The notes: generated by a model not told the origin, from the sequence alone. A stretch of DNA of 64,000 bases from UTCFX2 sp963788305 (GCA_963788305.1 CAWBGK010000018.1:200242-264241); one strand, 5' to 3'. Positions 27,601 to 36,636 are shown, numbered from the stretch's first letter. Translations and numbers: made by a program.

Positions 27601-28173
27601 ATGACGCTGGAAGACAAGCTTGAGCAGGGCTGCCTGTGCTTGGGGATCAATGCATTGCGCGAAGAATTGTGCAGCTTCCCTGGCCTGGGCGAATTTTACG
27701 ATCCTGCCATCGACGAGCCTGAGCCGGTAGAGCCAGTCGATATCGGCGATCCCCCACCAGAGCCGGAGATGCCACCCGCGCCTGCGGAGCCTGCTGATCC
27801 GAACGACCGTGTCGCGGTCGCCCTTTACCTGCAGGACCTGAAGTCCTACCAGGATTCTGTTCAGAAAATCCAGAATGAATACCGCGCCACGGTCGACGAC
27901 TATCAGGACCGTGCTGAAAAGTATAAAACGGAGGTCAGAGATTACCAGGAAAATCGAACAGAATGGGAAATTAATCGCAACGCCGCAGTTGGTAAAGCGG
28001 AAGGACTGATCAAGCAGGTGAACGACAATTTTGGGTGGGCGTTCGTCGATAAAGACGACGCAAATGCATATTGGTCCAGGCTTGCTTTCTCATGGGCGAT
28101 GCAGGGGATGATCATCATTATCTTGTTTGGGTTGATCTTGTTCTTCATCTACCGCAAAGACCGGGTGAAGTAG
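24688..28173 (+). CDS. Triple-FHA ABC exporter half-transporter (Rv1747/ABCG-like)
   Basis: Protein of 1161 residues, intact. FHA domains lie near residues 8-95 (FFIGREA...SRRHLRL...SSANGTFLNG), 224-312 (ITIGRSPENDIVV...SGRHAEI) and 331-412 (VQIGRDPSNDIVL...SRFHAIV...SGNGTFVND). An ABCG-type ATPase follows at 426-665, with Walker A VGQSGGGKST, signature ISGLSGGQQKRVS and Walker B LFFLDEPTSGLD. Membrane helices occupy about 743-985. A large external Pro/Glu-rich and coiled-coil insertion (985-1125) precedes a last helix. FHA domains bind phosphothreonine, so export is probably gated by the kinase encoded downstream, as for Mycobacterium tuberculosis Rv1747. The second FHA has DITNP where NG is usual and may be degenerate. 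Substrate unknown. Confidence 0.9.
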   Translation: MASQSFPKLRIETGPSTREEIELRKAEFFIGREAGVDLVIQSPAVSRRHLRLLRKGSQVSIEDLSSANGTFLNGRRLSVPEILQPGDRISLGQAIHLRFIGFPEAVKTDVFEVVDPEGRDMKEGTLLETGLTEEPRPEPADQLAEPLNPVDILSSPDDREPHVLTMPVPVPRAAPPQASQPLPAQARTPSAVRVEYQFAKPELPPSVLETRLGDDSAAAAPSAPRLILEVAGASPEAYQLLGDRITIGRSPENDIVVSSRIVSGRHAEIEKIDGHYFFRPLPDITNPVYFEGRPLQAGLALRSGDILRIGGSDPGLMVTFEFQPEGKKLETQAIQFGENNRVQIGRDPSNDIVLAAPTVSRFHAIVERVGQRYRVRDLKSGNGTFVNDRRIEEEVWLKSGDAIRIGPARFDVGQDRVAQASDVGGMRVEILGLNKWVRSDLNLLKDISLIFEPREFIVVVGQSGGGKSTLLDAVAGFRPATHGRVLVNDIDIYLNFDAIRNEIGFVPQKDIIHMELTVYQALDYAAQLRMPADTSGEERRQRVMEVLQDLDLVHRKDVQISGLSGGQQKRVSIGVELLTRPGLFFLDEPTSGLDPGTETALMHLMRRLADQGRTIVLITHATKNVMLADKVVFLARGGYIAWFGPPNEALQFFDQFRSERDRHARSMEFDEIYAILDDPSKGKAEDWAERYRNHPAYQEQIVRPLQALGRSVSVMPGEAMQKRKPAAQPRQKGSRSPSSGIRQFSILSGRNIKILGRDRASLILMLISAPLVAMLNVLLAVILGRNLFSFQEGDIANAIVSVFQPVIFAIMVGALSQMREFVKESEIYRRERLVNLKVLPYVMSKIWVAALLALYQAAAYVIIQYLAFKMPGGVLEFVLIYITLVLATLSGMMLGLVASAASPNANSAPLIVILLIIPQVVTGGALIPMPTSVSAMTLSRWPFETLIAVTAPGSSVAADACWALPEDVREAMTLEDKLEQGCLCLGINALREELCSFPGLGEFYDPAIDEPEPVEPVDIGDPPPEPEMPPAPAEPADPNDRVAVALYLQDLKSYQDSVQKIQNEYRATVDDYQDRAEKYKTEVRDYQENRTEWEINRNAAVGKAEGLIKQVNDNFGWAFVDKDDANAYWSRLAFSWAMQGMIIIILFGLILFFIYRKDRVK

Positions 28174-28212
28174 GGAATGGATCGATCGGGGAGGGCTAAA
28201 GGAGTGAAAAAA

Positions 28213-29235
28213 ATGAACAAACCTACATACCGTATCATCTTGATCTTCGCTGCGCTTCTGGTTGCAGGATTGGCATGCAATTTTACACCGGATAACGAGA
28301 GCGACGACCGCAACGCGACCGTAGAAGCGCTGAGCACCTCGGTTGCGGGTACAACCACGGCGATTGCGCAGGAGTCCCTGTCCACTCAGCCTGTCCAGGA
28401 GGTCATACCAACCGTTCCCCAGGCTGCTGTACCGGCTCAACCCACGATTGACCTTCAGGCGACGGAGATGGCCGGTCAGATGGCAGCCACCGAGGCTGCT
28501 CTGGCGCCGATCAAAGCCGAGCTCGCAAGCTACGGGGTGGATCCAAACGCCGGTCAGATTGGCTTTATTCATCCACCGCTCCGCCTGGAAGTTGACCAGT
28601 ATATGGGCAAATCCTTTGGCAATAACTTCGCCAATGTGGTAGCCCAGGATTTTGTGCTTTCCGCCGACATCACCTGGGACACGGAGTACGGCGCCGCCGG
28701 CTGCGCCCTGGTCTTTCGATCCGACGGCGACCAGTCAAAGCCGAATCAATATATGGTCTGGATGACCAGGCTGACCAGCGGGAGGGTGGAATTCACCGTT
28801 TTTGCCGAAGGGCAGATCGTTGGTATTCATGATTTCTACGCGAACGGAATTGACCCTGACTTTAATGGGGCGAATGGAGCGGTCAACAAGCTGGCAATTG
28901 TCGGCAGGGGGCTTAAATTCGATATCTATACCAACGGGACGAAGCTTGGCGTTGGCGATCCGAATGCCCCGCTCCCCCCGATTGTGCTGCCCGAGGAGCC
29001 GATCCCGCCGTCGAACATCAGTGATCCGGCGGCTCGCGAAGCCTACGAGCGAGCGCTTGCCGAGTACCGGGCTACGGTCTCTCGACTTAAAAACGAATAC
29101 AATAACCGGGTCGCGCTTGCGAAGAAAGCCAACAAGAATTTCCCGGCGGGGATAACCGTCTTTGGTGCGGTTGCGGAATCTGGGCGCACGATGTGCGAGT
29201 TCAACAACGCCTGGCTGTGGTTGATGGCGCCTTGA
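28213..29235 (+). CDS. Lipoprotein of the FHA/kinase operon, LamG-like domain with coiled coil
   Basis: 340 residues from the ATG at 28213, chosen because AAAGGAG lies eight bases upstream. A lipoprotein signal ends VAGLAC. A low-complexity segment is followed by a beta-sandwich of about 150 residues (FVLSADITWDTEYGAAGCALVFRSDGD, then YMVWMTRLTSGRVEF), similar to LamG or DUF1080-type folds. Near the C-terminus, AREAYERALAEYRATVSRLKNEYNN strongly resembles the coiled coil in the external loop of the upstream exporter. That shared feature suggests the two proteins may pair outside the membrane. It starts 40 bases after the exporter gene. Confidence 0.72.
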   Translation: MNKPTYRIILIFAALLVAGLACNFTPDNESDDRNATVEALSTSVAGTTTAIAQESLSTQPVQEVIPTVPQAAVPAQPTIDLQATEMAGQMAATEAALAPIKAELASYGVDPNAGQIGFIHPPLRLEVDQYMGKSFGNNFANVVAQDFVLSADITWDTEYGAAGCALVFRSDGDQSKPNQYMVWMTRLTSGRVEFTVFAEGQIVGIHDFYANGIDPDFNGANGAVNKLAIVGRGLKFDIYTNGTKLGVGDPNAPLPPIVLPEEPIPPSNISDPAAREAYERALAEYRATVSRLKNEYNNRVALAKKANKNFPAGITVFGAVAESGRTMCEFNNAWLWLMAP

Positions 29236-29275
29236 TGTTGAGTAATTATCCCAACCAGAATACAGGAGATAATGT

Positions 29276-31594
29276 ATGAATTGTCCGAATTGGATCGGAC
29301 AGACTTTGGGGAATTGCTATAAAATCCAGGAGGTCATTGGTCAGGGGGGGATGTCGTCTGTTTATAAGGCGATCGATCCAAATCTCCAGCGTGTCGTTGC
29401 GATTAAGCTGATCCATCCCCACCTTTCTGATGATCCTAAATTCACTGCCCGATTTGAAGAAGAGGCTCGGGCAGTGGCTCGTTTGCGTCATCCGAATATC
29501 GTTCAGGTCTACGATTTCAACCACGATGGCGATGTCTTTTACATGGTACAGGAATTCATTCCCGGTGAGACGCTCCAGTCCCTGCTTCGGCGGTTGAACC
29601 AGACTGGAAGTCGGATGCCGCTCAACGATGCCGTTCAAGCTACGATCCAGATCTGCAGCGCGATCGGGTATTCTCACCAGCTTGGCATGATCCACCGCGA
29701 TATCAAACCAGCAAACATCATGATCGATGAACGCGGCCAGGCGATATTAATGGATTTCGGGATCGTCAAGCTGCTGGAAGGCGAAGCGCACACGACAACC
29801 GGCGCCGTCGTCGGGACGGTGTTGTATATGTCGCCAGAGCTGATCCGAGGCGAAAAACCGGATCCACGCTCGGATATGTATTCGCTCGGCGTGACCCTTT
29901 TCGAAATGCTGAGCGGGCGTCCACCTTTTGAAGCCAACTCCGCGATGACTTTGATGATGATGCATCAAAATGACCCTGTCCCGGACTTGCATCAGCTTCG
30001 CCCGGATATCCCGGAGGACCTGATTTCGATTGTTGAGAAGTCGCTCGCAAAAAAGCGGGAAGCGCGGTTCAATTCGGCTGCAGAAATGGCGGCTGCCTTG
30101 AAAAAAGTCTTTGATCGCCTGACGCGCGAGCGGCTCTGTCCTTTCTACACGGATCGAATACCCGGAGTCTTCTCCCGTCCAGCTTGAATCTGCAACGCCG
30201 ACCGTGAAGACCAGAGACGAGCATATCCCTTCAACGGGCACAGATTTCACACTTAAAATCTCCATCGCCGGTCGGGACCACAGGTCAGCGTGCAGTCCCC
30301 GCTGGAGGCGCGGCGAGGATAACTTCGGCAGGAGTCCAATCCACTTCACAAACCTCCCCTTCGAAGAAACGGAATATGACGGCAATTCTGGCTGGCGGCG
30401 GGTTGGGAGGGGTTCTGCTGCTGATGATTTGCCTGGTTGCAGGCGTCTTTGCGGTCCGAGGGATGCTGTCGAATAATGCAGCCGAAACACCCGCAGTAGA
30501 AGCAATTGCCAGCGTGACGCCAGTGGTGGTCGTGGCAGGCATCAACCCTTCGCCAACGCTACTTTCTACCCCAATCGCAGCTGCTCCCTCCACGCCGTCA
30601 CCTACCGCACGCCCTGCCGTCACTTCTACACCGACCGCGCCACCGGGTGTGCCGTTTGTGCGAATCAACCGAATTGCCACCGATTCCGAAGATACGCTAT
30701 GTCGTCGATTATGAGACGTTCCTTTTCACTGAAGTCGTCCCTGGGCAGCATATCCACTTCTTTTTCGACACGGTCCTGCCTGAACAAACTGGAGATCCTG
30801 GACAGGGCTCCTGGATGATGCACGGAGGACCGCGTCCCTTTACCGGTTTTAAGGTTACAGACCGACCGTTGGAAGCAGTCCAGATGTGCGCGCTGGTTGC
30901 AAATCCAAACCACAGCGTGCAGCTAGAGAGCGGCACGTGCTACCCGCTCCCGGACGTCGCCCATGTTGCTGCCCTGGAGGAAACGGTTTGCCGTTTTGGT
31001 CCAGGGGACGAATATCCTGTCCAGGCGACCCTGGAATCTGGTCAATTAGCCCGGGCAGAAGGGCTTTCGGCGGATGAAAACTGGTGGTATGTCGCCGAGC
31101 CAGGCAAACCCGGCAGTTTCTGCTGGGTTTCGCTAGAAACGACAGAATTCAGCGGGGACATCGCAAAGCTGAGGCTGGTCGAGCCCCCGCCCGTCCCAAC
31201 CGGCGGTCCAGCTATCAGCGACGCACCATTTGTGGAAATTACCGGGATCACGCTGGATAGTCTAAGCCGTTTTGTCACTCAATATCAAGTGCATAATTTC
31301 CAGGAAAGCCTGCCGGGGATGCATATTCATTTTTTCTTTGATACCACTCCACCAGACCAAGTCGGCATTACGGGAAGTGGTACCAAGCTGATGCACGGCG
31401 GACCGACACCATTCAGCGGCTTTAAAGCAAGTGACCGCCCGCCTGGAGCAGTAAGTCTTTGCGCCCTGGCGGCGAACCCGGATCATTCCATAATCGCCGG
31501 ATCGGGAAACTGTTTTACTTTGCCAGCGGCTGCGCCTGGAGCTGTTCCTACCACATCCCCTTTAAATGCAAGTCCGAAGGATCCGAACTATTGA
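29276..31594 (+). CDS. Receptor-type Ser/Thr protein kinase with duplicated extracellular sensor (frame broken)
   Basis: About 770 residues when joined. The kinase domain is complete: glycine loop GQGGMSSV (22-29), Lys44 in VAIK, HRD at 140-142, Asn147, DFG at 160-162, activation-loop threonines 173-175 and SPE at 186-188. A basic, Ser/Thr-rich juxtamembrane stretch, a transmembrane helix near 30400-30460 and a Thr/Pro-rich linker follow. The outer part has two copies of a unit with HIHFFFDT, MHGG and F(S/T)GFKxxDRP, separated by an SH3-like cysteine segment. Frame breaks lie near 30120, 30270 and 30690. It is the likely writer of phosphothreonine for the FHA domains encoded on either side. 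Its stop overlaps the next start (TTGA). Confidence 0.85.
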
Positions 31595-33300
31595 GCCTAA
31601 CCGATGATATTCCTGCGAAACTAATCCTGATCCAACCTGAAGGCCCAGAACAGGAATTTGAGCTTTCAAAGTCCAGCATAACCCTCGGCCGGGCGATGAC
31701 CAATGACATCATCCTCGGCGATGCACGCGTCTCTCGTTCTCACGCTCGTATAGAGGTCGCGCCTTCAGGATACATGCTTTTCGACCTGGGATCCTCCAAT
31801 GGGACCAGATTGAATGGGACGAGGATCGAGAAATCGGCATTGATGCCAGGTGACATGATAAATATCGGGAATTCGAGCCTGCGCTTTGAGCAAGCTCGTC
31901 TGACGCCCGAAGTCGGGATGACTGTGATCGATTCCGATATGGATCTGGACCAGACGATGGGCCGCGAAGTCCTGCCGATGGCATTGAATGAAACTGGGGC
32001 GCCGCGCCTGGTCGTTTTCACAGACGAGCGCACCTGGGAGGTCCCGCTTGAAAATGTAGATTATCTGAGTATCGGTCGCACGGATGAAAGTGACCTCGTC
32101 CTGCCGCAAACGAAAGTATCCCGCCACCACGCAGGGATCGCTCGAAAAGGCAATATATTTGTCCTTCAAGATAAAGGCAGCACCAACGGCACGTTCTCTG
32201 ACGGGCAGCGGGTAGAGGAGATGATCCTCCAGGACGGCGATCTTTTCCGAATTGGAGCAGCCCAAATCATCTTTAAAAGCGGATTTTCAGAGGGTTCGCT
32301 TACCCTTGCGGATGAGTCGATCAAGAAATGGTCTTCCCGCAGGCCGGTGGTCTTCATCCCGGGGCTGATGGGGTCGGAGCTCTGGCTGGGGAGCGAGCGG
32401 GTCTGGCCGAATGTCAAATACCTTTTTCGAAATCCGGAGCTTTTTGCCTATTCGGAATCCACCGCCAACAAGCTCGAGCCGCGCGGCATTGTCGATGAGG
32501 TCGTCATTGTCCCGAACCTGATCAAACAGGATCAATACAACCGGCTGGGCGATTATATGGTCGAAGACCTGGGATACGAGCGGGGTGTGAATTTCTTTGA
32601 ATTTGCCTATGACTGGCGCCAGGATGTGCGCTTGTCGGCAGCGAAGCTTGCGGAGCTGATCGATAGCCTGGAGTTTGACCAGCCGGTGACCATCATCGCC
32701 CACAGCCTGGGCACTCTGGTGACCCGCTATTATGTCGCACGCCTGGGCGGGGAGAAAAAAGTGGAGCGTGTGATGTTGATGGGCGGACCTCATCGGGGTG
32801 TGCCTAAGGCGTTGATGGGACTGTTGGTCTCACCGAACGTGCTCCCATTCGGGTTGATGGGCGAGAGGCTGCGACAGGTCAGCCTGACTTTTCACACAAG
32901 CTACCAGATCCTGCCCACGTACGAGATGAAAGTGGATGCCACTGGCAGAAAAATTAACTTCCTCGAAAACGAGAGCTGGCTGGAAGAAAAATACCGTCCG
33001 TTATTACGTTCGGCGCGCGAATTTCGGAAAGAGTTGGGTACGCGCTTGAATATTCCCACAATTTCGATATTTGGCTATGGATTGAAGACGATCACAGATC
33101 TCACGATGACCTGGGAGGGTGAAGGGCGTTTTCGAAACATAGCTTTCCATCAGGAACCTTCAGGCGACAGCTCAATCCCGGAGAGCAGCGCCGTGCTTGA
33201 TGGATCGGAAATCCATCCGGTCCAGCAGTACCATGGTTCTCTGTTTGTGGACAATGATGTAAAAATGCGATTAAAACTGGAGCTGACCCGCAATCAATAA
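31591..33300 (+). CDS. Double-FHA protein fused to an LCAT/PGAP1-like alpha/beta hydrolase
   Basis: 569 residues from the TTG at 31591, which overlaps the kinase stop; the frame stays open further upstream. FHA-1 (LGRAMTNDIIL...SRSHARIE...SSNGTRLNG) and FHA-2 (IGRTDESDLVL...SRHHAGIA...STNGTFSDG) fill residues 8-225. A hydrolase of the lecithin:cholesterol-acyltransferase/PGAP1 type follows from about 250: VVFIPGLMGSELW, the nucleophile elbow AHSLGT (Ser372), GDSSIP (Asp526) and QYHGS (His548), a full triad. There is no signal peptide, so it should be cytoplasmic or membrane-peripheral. FHA fusion implies recruitment by phosphorylated partners, probably the neighbouring kinase or exporter. A lipid ester substrate is inferred. 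Confidence 0.85.
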   Translation: MSLTDDIPAKLILIQPEGPEQEFELSKSSITLGRAMTNDIILGDARVSRSHARIEVAPSGYMLFDLGSSNGTRLNGTRIEKSALMPGDMINIGNSSLRFEQARLTPEVGMTVIDSDMDLDQTMGREVLPMALNETGAPRLVVFTDERTWEVPLENVDYLSIGRTDESDLVLPQTKVSRHHAGIARKGNIFVLQDKGSTNGTFSDGQRVEEMILQDGDLFRIGAAQIIFKSGFSEGSLTLADESIKKWSSRRPVVFIPGLMGSELWLGSERVWPNVKYLFRNPELFAYSESTANKLEPRGIVDEVVIVPNLIKQDQYNRLGDYMVEDLGYERGVNFFEFAYDWRQDVRLSAAKLAELIDSLEFDQPVTIIAHSLGTLVTRYYVARLGGEKKVERVMLMGGPHRGVPKALMGLLVSPNVLPFGLMGERLRQVSLTFHTSYQILPTYEMKVDATGRKINFLENESWLEEKYRPLLRSAREFRKELGTRLNIPTISIFGYGLKTITDLTMTWEGEGRFRNIAFHQEPSGDSSIPESSAVLDGSEIHPVQQYHGSLFVDNDVKMRLKLELTRNQ

Positions 33301-33417
33301 TCCACGACGGCAAATATCTTCCTTGTTAATTGCCGGTACCCGGTTGATAAGCAACTAATTGTTGGAAGAAGTTTTTCACGACGATCAGAGCGTTGTATTC
33401 GCAGTTCGCGAGATACC

Positions 33418-33446
33418 TTGACGTAAGCCACGGGCTGACATACAAT
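33418..33446 (+). promoter_or_regulatory. Sigma-70-type promoter of the DUF4332-mscL unit
   Basis: TTGACG (33418-33423), a 17-base spacer and TACAAT (33441-33446). The predicted start is near 33453, about 40 bases before the ATG at 33495. Confidence 0.65.
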
Positions 33447-33494
33447 CCATATATCTGTCTCACAAGATATTAATATTTTGATCAGGAGGTTAGA

Positions 33495-33899
33495 ATGGCA
33501 AAACTGCTGGATATCGAAGGTGTGGGACCCGTGTATGCCGAAAAGCTCAAAGCAGCAGGGGTAGGTTCCACTGGCGCGCTGCTCAAAGCGGGCGCGACTC
33601 CGAAAGGCCGCAAAGACCTTGCGGAGAAATCCGGGATCAGCGATGCATTAATCCTCGAATGGGTCAACCACGTTGACCTGTTTCGGATCAAAGGCGTGGC
33701 CGAGGAGTACTCCGACCTGCTTGAAGAAGCTGGAGTGGACACTGTCCCCGAGCTGGCTCAGCGCAAGCCCGAAAACTTGCTCCAGAAGATGATCGAAGTC
33801 AACGCCGAAAAGAAGCTCGTTCGCAGGCTGCCGGTGCTCTCTCAGGTCAAGGACTGGGTCGAGCAGGCGAAGAAGCTGCCTCGAATCCTTACTTATTGA
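33495..33899 (+). CDS. DUF4332 helix-hairpin-helix protein
   Basis: Protein of 134 residues, preceded by AGGAGG. Tandem helix-hairpin-helix-like units read DIEGVGPVYAEKLKAAGVGSTGALL and FRIKGVAEEYSDLLEEAGVDTVPELAQR, the pattern of DUF4332. Such domains often bind DNA or proteins without sequence specificity. No membrane segment or signal is present. It lies nine bases upstream of mscL. The functional link is unknown. Confidence 0.85.
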   Translation: MAKLLDIEGVGPVYAEKLKAAGVGSTGALLKAGATPKGRKDLAEKSGISDALILEWVNHVDLFRIKGVAEEYSDLLEEAGVDTVPELAQRKPENLLQKMIEVNAEKKLVRRLPVLSQVKDWVEQAKKLPRILTY

Positions 33900-33908
33900 A
33901 TCGAGGTT

Positions 33909-34295
33909 ATGATGATCAAGGAATTCCAGAAATTTATTCTGCGCGGCAATGTAATCGATCTGGCGGTCGCGGTCGTCATCGGCGCTGCATTTACCGCGAT
34001 CGTAAATTCACTGGTGAACGACATCATCATGCCCCTGATTGGTGTTCTCCTGGGGGGTGTTGATTTCACGAGTCTTACGGTCACAGTTGGCTCGGCGGTG
34101 ATCGCTTACGGCAATTTCCTGCAGGCGATTGTAAACTTCCTGCTCGTCGGGTTCGTTTTATTCTTAGTTGTCAAAGCGATCAATAAAGTGCAGGATATGT
34201 CGGCCAAAAAGGAAGCGGCTGCTCCACCGCCACCTCCTCCTGAAGATATCACACTGCTGCGCGAAATCCGGGACCTGCTGAAGTTAGGTAGGTAA
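33909..34295 (+). CDS. mscL: Large-conductance mechanosensitive channel MscL
   Basis: 128 residues, the usual length. N-terminal FQKFILRGNVIDLAVAVVIGAAF is the amphipathic helix plus TM1 pore helix, and NDIIMPLIGVLLGG and the TM2 region LQAIVNFLLVGFVLFLVVK follow. The C-terminal bundle is preceded by a run of seven prolines, an unusual spacer. It opens under membrane tension as an osmotic safety valve. Start may be either ATG at 33909 or 33912, as GAGG precedes both closely. A strong terminator follows. Confidence 0.96.
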   Translation: MMIKEFQKFILRGNVIDLAVAVVIGAAFTAIVNSLVNDIIMPLIGVLLGGVDFTSLTVTVGSAVIAYGNFLQAIVNFLLVGFVLFLVVKAINKVQDMSAKKEAAAPPPPPPEDITLLREIRDLLKLGR

Positions 34296-34308
34296 TCCAA
34301 ATCATCGA

Positions 34309-34344
34309 GTGACCCTGAAGAGATTCTTCCTCAGGGTCACTTTT
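34309..34344 (+). terminator. Rho-independent terminator of mscL
   Basis: A 10-bp perfect stem GTGACCCTGA/TCAGGGTCAC (34309-34318 with 34331-34340) around a 12-base loop, followed by TTTT. It lies 13 bases after the mscL stop. Confidence 0.9.
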
Positions 34345-34659
34345 GCAACACAAAACCACCGCCTGGTTCACCCGGTTTTATTAGCTCCAGGTTTCTAACC
34401 GGATAGGGGGAACATGGTATTGGCGCGTCCCAGCACCGGTCGCCTTCCAGGGCTACGTAAAGCACCCATCCAGAATCTATCAGGTTGCTCCGATCACACT
34501 CCCCATCCCAAATCCGATTATCTGCAACGCTGGCACAGGTCAGATTTTTCCAACCTGCAAACCCGAGAGGCTCAGAGAACCTTTCGGGTTTTCTTGAGTG
34601 CAGGCGGATCGTCTGAGGAGATTTCGCGAGCAGCAGGTTTTATGTATGCAGACGCTCTT
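34345..34659. other. Intergenic region between mscL and the repeat lipoprotein
   Basis: 315 bases with no gene I can support. An 85-codon open frame from 34414 has no ribosome site, no recognisable family and atypical composition, so I leave it out. A CCGGTT...AACCGG stem lies near 34373-34405 and a terminator-like hairpin at 34560-34595. An untranslated small RNA is possible but unsupported. Confidence 0.4.
34560..34595. terminator. Terminator-like hairpin, possibly bidirectional
   Basis: AACCCGAGAGG (34560-34570) pairs with CCTTTCGGGTT (34580-34590), 11 bp with one G-U pair, and TTTTCTT follows on the plus strand. On the minus strand it lies 65 bases behind the repeat-lipoprotein stop and ends GGGTTTG. 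It most likely serves that gene. Confidence 0.6.
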
Positions 34660-36412
34660 CTACTGCACTGAGAATTCCACGCTTGTGGCGTAGTAGTCGT
34701 TCAAATAGAGGTCCACGACGTAATCTCCTGGAACCCAGGGTCCGCTGGTGCTGTTCAGCCTGACATAATATTCCCCGGTGGCAAAATTGAAGTCTTCTTC
34801 ATGGATCAGTTCATCATCCCCATCTCCATCAGCCAGCCGGTACCAGCGCGTGGTGACTTTGGTTTCAGCAGGTGCGTTCCCAAGCGTGAAGTGCAGGAAA
34901 AACTGTTGGGCTGTCCCATATACCGAAACACGCTTGCTTCCGGTGTCATCTGTAGCCATATAGGGGTCGATGACCTTGATGTCTGAGACCAGGAACTGCT
35001 CGGTCTCGACGATATCGCCGTTCAGCAAAGCCTCAACCCTGTAGCTGCCTTTCGTCCATGGCTGGCCCTCGTTTCCCAGGCTGATCGAGAATAATCCTTC
35101 TTCAAAAGTGAAAACCTCCGGTTCGGAGATCACTTCATCTGGATCGAAACCGGGGACGTCTTCTGCAATCCAATTCGCTTCGACGGCTCGCTCCCTGCGG
35201 AGCCTCGACCAGCTCTGCCATCAGGTAGAAGGTATCATTGGGTGTGAAAATGTTCGTAAAACGCTCCCCATCCTCGTCAGACGCCAGGGCAACTCCTTCG
35301 AGTCTCGTTTCGCCCGCTGGTTGGGCAGCATCTTCGGCAGAAACGACAAAATCCAGCGCACCTTGAAGCTCCTCATCCAGATAAAAATCCACGTGGTAGC
35401 TGCCCGGTGCCCAGCTTCCGCTCGTGCTCTCCAGGTTGTACCACCCTGAACCGCTGGTTGCTGTACCTTCGTAGCTGTCGATCTCAGTGTCTGGTTCCAC
35501 GCCTTCAGCGTTGACAGCTGTCCAGACGACCCTGACCGGTACTCCCTCCTCAGGCGCGCCGACGACTTCAGCAATCAGGTAGAAGGTGTCCTGGGGCTTG
35601 AAGTCGGTCGTAGGGTTGGCGCCATTCTCGTCGGACGCAAGCTGAAGTTTTCCGACGGTTGCTGTTGATCCACCTTCGACCTGGAAATCGAGCGTCTGGA
35701 TCAGCTGATCGCCGAGATAGACGTCGACCGTGTAGCTCCCTGCCGGCCATTCGGTTCGTTCGTTGCGGAAAAGGATCGAAAAAGGTCCATTTTCGAGCCG
35801 ATCTTCTTGCTCTGCGATGACGCCTGCAGCCAGCTCGTCCGTCCCTGTGACCGCGCTCCAGACGGTCTTGATTGCGCTGCCTTGGGAGGCATTACCCAGC
35901 ACGCCGGCCAACCGCCAGGGATCGTTATACCTGTACGCTTCTGACAGCAGCGTGCCGGCCTCATCGGCCGCCAGCCGCAGATCCTCGATCGCTGCCGGCG
36001 CAGTTTGCTCGACCTGGAATTCCAGGGTTTGCTGAAGCTCATCATTCATCGAAAGATCGACTTTATATCGGCCCGGGGGCCAGAGCGGCAGGTTGTTTTC
36101 CAGCGAGAATGTGAATGCCCCGCTTCCGGTTTCGAGCGTCGCCTCATCGATTACGGTATTCGCAGCGACATCCTGGGCTTCGACCGCGACCCAGCTTGCC
36201 TTCAGGGTTGTATCCTCCGGTGCGTTGGAAAGATCCCCCAGCAGATAAAACGTGTCTTCCTGTCCGAATGTGGTCGTTGGAGAAGAGCCGGCCTCATCTT
36301 TCGCGAGCCGGAGGTTTTCGATCTTCGCCGAGCTCAAAGAAAAGCTGCACGCCAGGGTGGCGCTTACCAGCGCAGCTGCCGCTATAAATATCAACCAGCC
36401 TCGATTTCTCAT
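34660..36412 (-). CDS. Lipoprotein with five tandem beta-sandwich repeats (one frame break)
   Basis: About 580 residues. The ATG at 36410-36412 follows AGGAG by eight bases. The signal peptide ends in SATLAC, a lipobox. The mature part consists of five tandem units of about 105-115 residues. Each has a DTFYLL(A/G)-type strand, a (K/R)xxW(V/T)AV strand and a closing W(P/A)PG(S/R)Y(K/T/H)VD(L/V/F)YL strand. Units differ at many positions, so the repeat is old. The break near 35190 joins QGASRR... to VEANWIAEDVPGFDPDEV. Domain identity is not recognised. It is probably an exposed binding or structural lipoprotein. The 265 bases upstream are AT-rich. Confidence 0.75.
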
Positions 36413-36636
36413 ATCATCTCTCCTGATGTGGTAAAAAATCAACATTTCTAATAGTCTTGCCCTGGATCGAATGAAAACTTGAGATGGTAAAAAGTATATG
36501 GATAATTACGCTGAATTTTACCGTATTATTCCAATAAATGGACAGATATTCCCCCATAGTTATTTGCAAAATATCTATCTCCCAGTTCGATCTCCAGCGT
36601 TTCGAAACCATTCGGAGATAATCCACTTTCAGCGTG

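Noticed and set aside
34414..34671. An 85-codon open frame in the mscL downstream gap
   Set aside because: No ribosome site, no recognisable domain, biased composition, and it runs through a terminator-like hairpin and into the end of the convergent gene.
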